Of a stretch of DNA of 5,451 nucleotides, positions 1 through 5,264 are shown one piece after another. Origin of the DNA: an uncultured Megasphaera sp. Lineage in GTDB: Bacteria > Bacillota > Negativicutes > Veillonellales > Megasphaeraceae. Position 1 is the stretch's first letter, and each line of letters begins with the position of its first letter. Under the pieces are notes generated by a model. The model searched no databases and was not told the origin of the DNA. It saw only the letters and a program-made list of their open reading frames with translations. The position numbers were made by a program, and so were the translations under genes. Location of the stretch: contig CALBLM010000359.1 of assembly GCA_937895695.1 (NCBI GenBank), positions 1-5,451 of the forward strand, in the 5' to 3' direction.

Positions 1-2
1 GC

Positions 3-857
3 AGCTATATTTCATTAGCGAATATAGATTCAAAAGAACGAGAATTACTTGTTGCGAGACATATGGCATCGGCGGCATGTATTGCCAATCCAAACTATCG
101 TGCGCTGATAGTTCGTGATGACGGGGCCGTATCGATTATGCTCAATGAAACAGATCATTTTTGCATTCAGACTGTGACTTCCGGTCTACATTTAGAACGT
201 GTATGGGAAGATGCGAGTCAGATAGATGACACCTTGGAAAGTCAATTAAATATGGCATTTCATGATGAATTTGGCTATTTAACATCCAGTCCATTTTTGA
301 CAGGAACGGGATTGATTGCGGGTGTGACGCTGCACGTGCCAGCTTTAGCTTCCATGAAAAGAATACATCGTATTGTTCAAGGAATTATACAGTTTGGCTT
401 TACTGTATGCGGTGTGTACGGAGATCGTAACGAACCAATTGGTAGTGTGTTTCAGATTGCAAACCAATTGACATTGGGCGTTAAAGAAGAGGATGTACTG
501 AAACAGTTAGATAAAATTGTTCGGCAAGTTGTCAAAGAAGAGAAAGCCTGTCGAAGCCTTTTACAGCAACAACAGGAAGATATGCTGAAAGATACATTTC
601 ATCGGGCTGAGGGCATTTTAGCACATGCCTATCTCATGGGAGAAGAAGAGGCGTTGCGTCTAGCAGGTGAATTACGTTTGGCTGTGGTACAGCGAGAAGC
701 AGCTTATAAATTGCAGGTTTATGATGCATTGACGACGAGCATTACGCCAGCATTTTTAGAATTTTTTCAAGGAAAAGAACTTACAGAACAGGAATTAAAC
801 AGGCAGCGGGCCGTCATGATACAACACGTATTAAACGGCTATCGTCTGCATACGTAA
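3..857 (+). CDS. mcsB: McsB-family protein-arginine kinase homologue, 5' partial, probably catalytically impaired
   Basis: The frame is open to the left edge, so the N-terminal ~80 residues lie outside the window. The ATG at 63 is internal, because family-conserved sequence (ERELLVARH) precedes it. McsB is an ATP:guanido phosphotransferase that phosphorylates arginines, marking proteins for ClpCP and acting with McsA on CtsR. Family signatures seen are SIMLNETDH (132-158), DEFGYLTS (264-287), GTGL-x-A-G-V (303-326), GVYGD (411-425) and FQIANQLTLG (450-479). Against B. subtilis McsB recalled from memory, the catalytic Glu of NEEDH is Thr (150-152), the Arg of DHxR is Cys (162-164), the Cys of TSCP is Ser (288-290), the Arg of GLRAS is Ile (315-317), the Arg of RGxYGE is Cys (408-410), and its Glu is Asp (423-425). 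The C-terminal RDxxRA phosphoarginine motif reads LNRQRA (795-812). There is no frameshift or internal stop. I infer a pseudokinase or adaptor role; family assignment is firm, activity is not. Confidence 0.93.
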   Translation, partial: SYISLANIDSKERELLVARHMASAACIANPNYRALIVRDDGAVSIMLNETDHFCIQTVTSGLHLERVWEDASQIDDTLESQLNMAFHDEFGYLTSSPFLTGTGLIAGVTLHVPALASMKRIHRIVQGIIQFGFTVCGVYGDRNEPIGSVFQIANQLTLGVKEEDVLKQLDKIVRQVVKEEKACRSLLQQQQEDMLKDTFHRAEGILAHAYLMGEEEALRLAGELRLAVVQREAAYKLQVYDALTTSITPAFLEFFQGKELTEQELNRQRAVMIQHVLNGYRLHT

Positions 858-860
858 GGA
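856..860 (+). promoter_or_regulatory. clpC ribosome binding site overlapping the mcsB stop codon
   Basis: AAGGA lies 12 nt before the clpC ATG at 873 and shares bases with the TAA stop of mcsB (855-857). The spacing is slightly long. No promoter-like sequence is visible in the 15-bp gap, so clpC is most simply read from the upstream operon promoter. Its translation may be coupled to termination on mcsB. Confidence 0.7.
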
Positions 861-872
861 TGTGATATATAT

Positions 873-3305
873 ATGAATAATCGATTTACTAATGAGGCTA
901 AAAACGTGATACAATATGCCCATGATGCGGCTAAAAAATTTCATCATACCTATATAGGTACAGAGCATATTTTACTGGGACTAGCGCATAGTGAAAACAG
1001 CATAGCCGGGCAGGTATTGGCACAGTGGGGCGTTACTGTTGAGAATGTGTGCCGAGCCATTGAAACACTGATAGGTGTAGGAAAGGAAACGACGGATGCT
1101 TTATCTTTAACACCGCGGACTAAAAAGACGATTGAATGGGCTGTTTATCAAGCCAATGAAATAGGACAAACGTATGTGGGTACAGAAGAATTATTGTTTG
1201 GATTGTTAAAGGAAAGCAACTGTATGGCTGTCCGTATTTTGGAAAGTATGGATATTAATATCAGCAGGATGGAAACAGATTTGCTGAATGCAGTCGGTAT
1301 TATGCAGGTGGAAGATGCCGAAGACGGAACGAATACGAAACCGATTTCTTTAGAAAGTTTTGGCCGTGATTTGAATGAATTGGCAAAGAAAAACGTCATC
1401 GATCCGGTGATTGGCCGAGAAAGAGAAATCAGCCGAGTTATCCAAATTCTTTGTCGTCGCACTAAAAATAATCCGATTCTACTCGGTGATCCAGGCGTAG
1501 GTAAAACGGCTATTGCTGAAGGATTGGCACAGCGGATTGTAGCGAATACAGTACCGCCTATTTTAAAGGATAAGCATATTTTTTCTTTGGATTTGACGAG
1601 TATTGTTGCTGGCACGAAGTATCGGGGAGAATTTGAAGAACGGCTTCAAAAAATATTGGATATGATTCGTCATGATGATTCGTTGATTTTATTTATTGAT
1701 GAAATTCATCAGCTCATTGGAGCTGGTTCTGTAGAAGGCAGTATGGATGCGGCAAACATTTTAAAACCCGCGTTAGCTCGCGGAGAATTGCAGTGTATTG
1801 GCGCGACGACATTGGATGAATATAAAAAACATGTAGAAAAAGATGCGGCATTGGCTCGTCGGTTTCAGACAGTTCTAGTTGAAGAATCGACAAAAGAAGA
1901 TGCCGAAGCTATTTTACTAGGCCTTCGCGATCGGTATGAAGCATATCACAATGCACGCATTACCGATGAAGCCATTCATGCAGCTGTTATCTTATCTTCT
2001 CGTTACGTTTCGGATCGATATTTACCGGATAAAGCGATTGATGTCATGGATGAAGCTGCTGCAAAAGTGCGGATGAATGCATTGATACCTTCGCAAGAAG
2101 TAAAAGAATTGGAAATGAAGCTGACAGATATTCAAAACGAAAAGGAAGCAGCACTGGCGAACGAAGACTTTGAACGGTGTGCCATATTGCGCGATAAGGG
2201 AAAAGAGATTGCGGATACGCTTTCCGATTTGAAAAAAAAGGATGCTTTTTACCATGATAATCAATTAGTCGTGACAGTTCAAGATATGGCAGATGTTGTT
2301 TCTATGTGGACGGGCATTCCTGTGCAACAGATGACGACAACAGAATCACAACGGTTGCTGCATTTAGAAGAAGAATTGCATAAACGAGTTATTAGTCAAC
2401 ATGAAGCAGTACAAGCCGTTGCCCGAGCAATTCGTCGGGCTAGAGCGGGATTAAAAGATATGAATCGTCCGATTGGTTCTTTTTTGTTTCTTGGTCCTAG
2501 CGGCGTAGGAAAAACAGAATTGGCAAGAACCTTAGCAGCACAATTGTTTGGCAGTAAAGATTCTTTAATTCGGATTGATATGAGCGAATTTATGGAAAAA
2601 TATAGTGTATCTCGTTTAATCGGGGCACCACCCGGTTATGTTGGTTATGAAGAAGGCGGCGAATTAACAGATAAAGTTAGACGGAATCCGTATAGTGTTA
2701 TTTTGTTTGACGAAGTAGAAAAAGCAAACAGTGATTTTTTCAATTTATTATTACAAGTGCTAGATGAAGGACGGTTAACGGACTCTACAGGCAGAACGGT
2801 AGATTTTCGAAATACGGTCATTATTATGACAAGTAATTTAGGTGCTCAACATTTAAAACCATCGACCTCAGTAATGGGATTTGCGGCGGCAGTTGATGAA
2901 AAAACAACGAATCAGCAGCAATTTATCAAAGCAAAAAAAGATATTTTACAGGATGTTAAACGATTTTTCCGTCCGGAATTTCTAAATCGTATTGATGAAA
3001 TACAAGTGTTTAAGCCGTTGGAAGAAGATGATTTACGTCAGATTGTAGCTATTTTGCTGCGTGACTTGACAAAACGATTGGAAGATAAAGGGGTAACGAT
3101 GAGCTGGACAGAACGGGCAGATGCCGTTCTGGTCAAAGAAGGGGCGGATTTTGCATATGGTGCTAGACCGCTTAAGCGGGCTATTCAAAAGCTGGTAGAA
3201 GACCCAATTTCCGAAATGTTGTTAGGCGGAACCCTTCAATCTGGATGCACATTGAAAATGGATAGTCGCAATCATAAAGACTTGATCTTTTCAACAGAAT
3301 CATAA
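873..3305 (+). CDS. clpC: ATP-dependent Clp protease ATP-binding subunit ClpC
   Basis: This is a class I Hsp100 AAA+ unfoldase that threads substrates into ClpP in the cytoplasm; the 810-residue length is typical of ClpC. The N-domain has two Clp_N repeats (about 3-70 and 78-142), each with a GTE motif (GTEHILLGL 29-37; GTEELLFGL 103-111). AAA-1 has Walker A GDPGVGKT (205-212), Walker B LILFIDE (271-277) and arginine-finger candidates R329/R330. A ClpC-type middle domain with a UVR-like coiled coil spans about 408-450 and keeps Phe433, apparently the aromatic that supports the resting assembly. AAA-2 has Walker A GPSGVGKT (541-548), Walker B VILFDE (609-614), sensor 1 TSN (653-655) and sensor 2 GARPLKR (763-769). 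MGF at 668-670 fits the ClpP-docking loop. Glu31 and Glu105 match the B. subtilis phosphoarginine-pocket glutamates (Glu32/Glu106, from memory). The middle domain excludes ClpA and the short linker excludes ClpB. The gene appears intact and cotranscribed with mcsB. Confidence 0.98.
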   Translation: MNNRFTNEAKNVIQYAHDAAKKFHHTYIGTEHILLGLAHSENSIAGQVLAQWGVTVENVCRAIETLIGVGKETTDALSLTPRTKKTIEWAVYQANEIGQTYVGTEELLFGLLKESNCMAVRILESMDINISRMETDLLNAVGIMQVEDAEDGTNTKPISLESFGRDLNELAKKNVIDPVIGREREISRVIQILCRRTKNNPILLGDPGVGKTAIAEGLAQRIVANTVPPILKDKHIFSLDLTSIVAGTKYRGEFEERLQKILDMIRHDDSLILFIDEIHQLIGAGSVEGSMDAANILKPALARGELQCIGATTLDEYKKHVEKDAALARRFQTVLVEESTKEDAEAILLGLRDRYEAYHNARITDEAIHAAVILSSRYVSDRYLPDKAIDVMDEAAAKVRMNALIPSQEVKELEMKLTDIQNEKEAALANEDFERCAILRDKGKEIADTLSDLKKKDAFYHDNQLVVTVQDMADVVSMWTGIPVQQMTTTESQRLLHLEEELHKRVISQHEAVQAVARAIRRARAGLKDMNRPIGSFLFLGPSGVGKTELARTLAAQLFGSKDSLIRIDMSEFMEKYSVSRLIGAPPGYVGYEEGGELTDKVRRNPYSVILFDEVEKANSDFFNLLLQVLDEGRLTDSTGRTVDFRNTVIIMTSNLGAQHLKPSTSVMGFAAAVDEKTTNQQQFIKAKKDILQDVKRFFRPEFLNRIDEIQVFKPLEEDDLRQIVAILLRDLTKRLEDKGVTMSWTERADAVLVKEGADFAYGARPLKRAIQKLVEDPISEMLLGGTLQSGCTLKMDSRNHKDLIFSTES

Positions 3306-3319
3306 TATCATATAAAAAT

Positions 3320-3361
3320 AAAACGTACGCATAGACATGTTTATGCGTGCGTTTTGTTTTT
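3320..3361 (+). terminator. Rho-independent terminator of the mcsB-clpC operon
   Basis: A 14-bp stem is formed by 3320-3333 (AAAACGTACGCATA) and 3342-3355 (TATGCGTGCGTTTT), with one G-T wobble and an 8-nt loop. A single G and five T residues follow. It starts 14 nt after the clpC stop. The stem is nearly symmetric and A-rich on its left arm, so it could act weakly on the opposite strand too, but no opposing gene ends there. Confidence 0.9.
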
Positions 3362-3371
3362 ATAATCAAGA

Positions 3372-3392
3372 ATATGTATGCAATGTACATAT
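3372..3392. repeat. Inverted repeat upstream of the symporter promoter (possible operator)
   Basis: ATATGTA (3372-3378) and TACATAT (3386-3392) are perfect 7-base inverted arms separated by 7 bases. The site ends 16 bp before the candidate -35 element at 3409, a position suited to an activator or a repressor. The region is very AT-rich, so chance is a real alternative. I do not recognise the site as that of a known regulator. Confidence 0.3.
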
Positions 3393-3408
3393 GATATATA
3401 TAGAATAA

Positions 3409-3438
3409 TTGACAGAAGATAAATAAAAGAAGTAATAT
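3409..3438 (+). promoter_or_regulatory. Candidate sigma-A promoter for the symporter gene
   Basis: A perfect -35 TTGACA (3409-3414) is followed after 18 bp by TAATAT (3433-3438). The predicted start of transcription is near 3445, giving a leader of about 50 nt. A perfect TATAAT at 3454-3459 is an alternative -10, but its 17-bp -35 position reads AGTAAT, which is poor. The location after the clpC terminator fits an independent unit. Confidence 0.55.
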
Positions 3439-3473
3439 AAATATTATATATTGTATAATTATTTTTTTGCTTT

Positions 3474-3481
3474 GGGGAAGG
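3474..3481 (+). promoter_or_regulatory. Ribosome binding site of the symporter gene
   Basis: GGGGAAGG is the only purine-rich Shine-Dalgarno-like run before the gene. It sits 13 nt before the ATG at 3495 and 16 nt before a second in-frame ATG at 3498, so the first ATG is favoured. Closer ATG, GTG and TTG codons at 3482-3489 are out of frame. Confidence 0.65.
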
Positions 3482-3494
3482 ATGTGTTGACCTG

Positions 3495-4898
3495 ATGATG
3501 CCGATTCTCGATTATTTAGACGGTGTTCTGTACTATCCCATTTTAATTATTGTTTTAATTGCGGCGGGCTTATTTTTTTCATGGAAAACGCGATGCGTGC
3601 AACTGCGAATGTTTGCCGAAAGTATTCGTGTTGTTATGGAAAAACCGGCTACAGCTGGAGCAGTATCTTCTTTCCAGGCATTGATGGTATCTACAGCATC
3701 CCGTGTAGGGACCGGCAATATTATCGGCGTTTCGACAGCTGTTTGCTTAGGCGGCCCGGGTTCGGTATTTTGGATGTGGCTGTTGGCAATTATTGGTGGT
3801 GCTAGTGCGTTTATTGAAAGTACGCTGTCTCAAGTATATAAACGTCGCAACGCATTGGGGCATAGTTATGGCGGCCCGGCATACTATATTGAAACAGCAA
3901 TGAAAAATCGGACGTTAGGCGTTATTTTTGCGGTATGTTTAATTTTGACATATGCTGGCGGTTTTAATATGCTGGCATCTTTTAATTTGCAGTCTACCTT
4001 TTCTGTCTATAGTTTTTATCATCCCGATACGACGCCGTGGCTGTTGGGTGCTGTTTTGGCAGTTCTTGTTGGCTATTGTATTTTTGGTGGCGGACATCGT
4101 ATTATTAAAATTACGTCTTGGTTGGTGCCGATTATGGGGGCCGTGTATATTTTAGCCGCTGTGATTGTGATTTTGTTTCATTTGCCGATGCTTCCGCATG
4201 TATTTTCTATGATTTTTGCAGACGCCTTTGATTTCCAGTCTATTTTGGGCGGTGTATCCGGCTCTTGTATGATTTATGGTATCAAACGCGGCTTGTATTC
4301 CAACGAAGCAGGGATTGGGTCCGCACCGAATGCAGCAGCGGCAGCTGATGTCAGCCATCCGGCAAAACAAGGATTAGTACAAATGCTTTCTGTTTTTATT
4401 GATACGTTATTGGTCTGCAGTGCAACGGCATTCTTTGGCCTTTGTTCGGGTGTTCCGATTACCAAAGAAGTAGCTGGTGCCGTTTATGTACAGCAGGCGG
4501 CAACATCTGTATACGGAGAATTCGGCCCGATGCTGATTACCATTTGCATGGTACTCTTTGCCTTTTCTACGCTCATTGGTAATTTGTACTACGTAGATAA
4601 TTGTATTGCTTTTATCCATAAAGGTGCTCCGACAAAAGCTTTTATTGTCGTATTTCGTATACTGTGCGTACTGGCTGTTTTTGTCGGTGCTGGCATGTCA
4701 ATGGCAGCTGTTTGGGATATTGCAGATATTTTGATGGCCCTCATGTGCCTGATCAATATTCCGGCTTGCTTGATATTGAGCAAGGTGGCCGTTGACGTAT
4801 TAAAGGATTACCAAAAACAAAAAGCAGCGGGCAATAACCCGGTCTTTAAAGCAGCATCTATCGGACTGCGTGATGAAGATGTAGAGTATTGGAAATAG
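3495..4898 (+). CDS. Alanine/glycine:cation symporter, AGCS family (AlsT/DagA-like)
   Basis: This 467-residue, strongly hydrophobic protein is a sodium- or proton-coupled transporter for small amino acids (alanine, glycine, possibly serine or glutamine) in the cytoplasmic membrane. Family signatures are SRVGTGNIIG (69-78), GGASAFIESTLSQVYK (101-116), GGPAYYIE (126-133) and YSNEAGIGSAPNAAAAADVSHP (268-289), the last being the most diagnostic AGCS stretch. About ten to eleven membrane segments are apparent, for example near 12-30, 92-110, 140-162, 182-197, 207-228, 295-317, 343-366, 381-403 and 408-430. The length is normal for the family (about 440-490) and all landmark motifs are intact. The gene is flanked by its own terminators and a candidate promoter, so it looks monocistronic and unrelated to its neighbours. 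Substrate cannot be read from sequence alone, so no gene symbol is given. Confidence 0.96.
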   Translation: MMPILDYLDGVLYYPILIIVLIAAGLFFSWKTRCVQLRMFAESIRVVMEKPATAGAVSSFQALMVSTASRVGTGNIIGVSTAVCLGGPGSVFWMWLLAIIGGASAFIESTLSQVYKRRNALGHSYGGPAYYIETAMKNRTLGVIFAVCLILTYAGGFNMLASFNLQSTFSVYSFYHPDTTPWLLGAVLAVLVGYCIFGGGHRIIKITSWLVPIMGAVYILAAVIVILFHLPMLPHVFSMIFADAFDFQSILGGVSGSCMIYGIKRGLYSNEAGIGSAPNAAAAADVSHPAKQGLVQMLSVFIDTLLVCSATAFFGLCSGVPITKEVAGAVYVQQAATSVYGEFGPMLITICMVLFAFSTLIGNLYYVDNCIAFIHKGAPTKAFIVVFRILCVLAVFVGAGMSMAAVWDIADILMALMCLINIPACLILSKVAVDVLKDYQKQKAAGNNPVFKAASIGLRDEDVEYWK

Positions 4899-4909
4899 GG
4901 TATATATCG

Positions 4910-4951
4910 AAAAACTCTCTTTGTACGGATGTACCTAAAAAGAGAGTTTTT
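4910..4951 (+). terminator. Rho-independent terminator of the symporter gene
   Basis: AAAAACTCTCTTT (4910-4922) pairs perfectly with AAAGAGAGTTTTT (4939-4951). The stem continues with GTAC/GTAC (4923-4926 with 4931-4934) across a small asymmetric bulge. The right arm ends in five T residues and the left arm begins with five A residues, so the hairpin could act in both directions. It begins 11 nt after the symporter stop codon. Confidence 0.9.
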
Positions 4952-5014
4952 CCTATACAGTTAGAGGGAAGACAGCATATACATATTTGCTATAAATACA
5001 TGAAAAAAATAGAA

Positions 5015-5042
5015 TTGACATCTTAGTAAAAATTGATATACT
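5015..5042 (+). promoter_or_regulatory. Sigma-A promoter of the thiW transcript
   Basis: A perfect TTGACA (5015-5020) and TATACT (5037-5042) are separated by 16 bp. The expected transcription start is near 5049-5051, which coincides with the first base of the first leader hairpin (5050). That agreement supports both the promoter and the extent of the leader. The stretch 4952-5014 between the preceding terminator and this promoter holds nothing else I can support. Confidence 0.75.
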
Positions 5043-5049
5043 AAATTTT

Positions 5050-5176
5050 AGATTGAAGGGGAGCGCCTTGAATCTGGTTGGTACATAGCGAGGGAGCTTG
5101 TGTTTCAAGTTGAGAGGATACTAGTGAGTATCGACCGCTATTAGGCGGAAACTGCCTGTTATCCGGTCGCTATGTA
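5050..5176 (+). ncRNA. Structured leader domain upstream of thiW, candidate riboswitch aptamer of uncertain class
   Basis: The predicted RNA opens with a hairpin: AGATT/AATCT (5050-5054 with 5071-5075) plus AAGG/CCTT (5056-5059 with 5066-5069). A multibranch domain follows, closed by a perfect 10-bp stem, 5082-5091 with 5167-5176. Inside are three further hairpins: AGCTTG/CAAGTT (5095-5100 with 5106-5111), GATAC/GTATC (5117-5121 with 5128-5132), and GACCG/CGGTC (5133-5137 with 5164-5168) capped by AGGCGG-AAA-CTGCCT (5143-5157). The last helix shares two bases with the closing stem, so the two stack end to end or compete by 2 bp. Unpaired purine joints are GGG and GAGAG. TTGAGAGGATAC and GTATCGACC recall the 5' half of the TPP aptamer, yet the expected downstream CTGATCTGG and GCGTAGGGA are missing after it. 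The structure was found by eye; the ligand is unknown and TPP or another thiamin-pathway compound is inferred from the downstream gene. Confidence 0.6.
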
Positions 5177-5204
5177 TAATGAATACGGTAATAATACGAT
5201 GTAT

Positions 5205-5264
5205 CTTCACGACCGCTGTACATAGGCAGGCAGTACCGCCATACAGAGGGAGTGAAGTTTTTTT
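5205..5264 (+). terminator. Terminator-like hairpin with large internal loops (candidate HMP-PP/thiS-type aptamer) abutting thiW
   Basis: The outer stem CTTCAC/GTGAAG (5205-5210 with 5252-5257) is followed by seven T residues (5258-5264), the last directly before the thiW ATG. Inside come an internal loop GACCG/AGGGA, a stem CTGTA/TACAG (5216-5220 with 5242-5246), a second internal loop, and a hairpin GGCaGG-CAGTA-CCGCC (5225-5240) with one bulged A. An ordinary terminator would have a continuous stem, so these interruptions suggest a ligand-binding fold. Established knowledge: the HMP-PP riboswitch (thiS motif) is an aptamer embedded in a terminator upstream of thiamin genes. I cannot recall its consensus well enough to confirm a match. 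The thiW Shine-Dalgarno lies in the right arm. Confidence 0.6.
5245..5252 (+). promoter_or_regulatory. thiW ribosome binding site inside the terminator-like hairpin
   Basis: AGAGGGAG contains the best Shine-Dalgarno core (GGGAG, 5248-5252), 12 nt before the ATG at 5265. It lies in the AGGGA side of the internal loop opposite GACCG. Folding of the hairpin would therefore also reduce ribosome access, giving possible control of translation as well as of termination. Confidence 0.6.

Noticed and set aside
63..65. ATG at 63 as the start of the McsB-family gene
   Set aside because: The frame is open upstream to base 3 and encodes family-like sequence (ERELLVARH), so the true start is outside the window.
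1148..1615. Reverse-strand open frame of 155 codons inside clpC
   Set aside because: It is antisense to the highly conserved ClpC AAA-1 coding region, has no family signature, and is explained by codon bias of the real gene.
3181..3390. Reverse-strand 69-codon open frame over the clpC 3' end and terminator
   Set aside because: It runs through the clpC terminator hairpin and AT-rich spacer and has no recognisable domain, so it is a low-complexity shadow.
3454..3459. Perfect TATAAT as the main -10 of the symporter gene
   Set aside because: The matching -35 position is poor and there is no correct extended -10 (TGn), so the TTGACA-N18-TAATAT pair was preferred. It remains a possible secondary start.
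5000..5026. Tiny open frame (MKKIELTS) upstream of the thiW leader
   Set aside because: It has no ribosome binding site and overlaps the -35 element of the thiW promoter, so it would not be on the thiW transcript.
5082..5176. tRNA-like cloverleaf formed by the multibranch leader domain
   Set aside because: It has a four-way layout but no TTCGANNC T-loop, no standard D-arm and no suitable arm lengths, so it is not a tRNA.
5228..5241. T-box leader suggested by AGTACCGCC near the 3' end of the leader
   Set aside because: The canonical AGGGTGGNACCGCG is only partly matched, a T-box stem I with specifier loop is not evident, and the downstream gene is a thiamin-type transporter. The segment is better explained as the apical hairpin of the terminator-like element.
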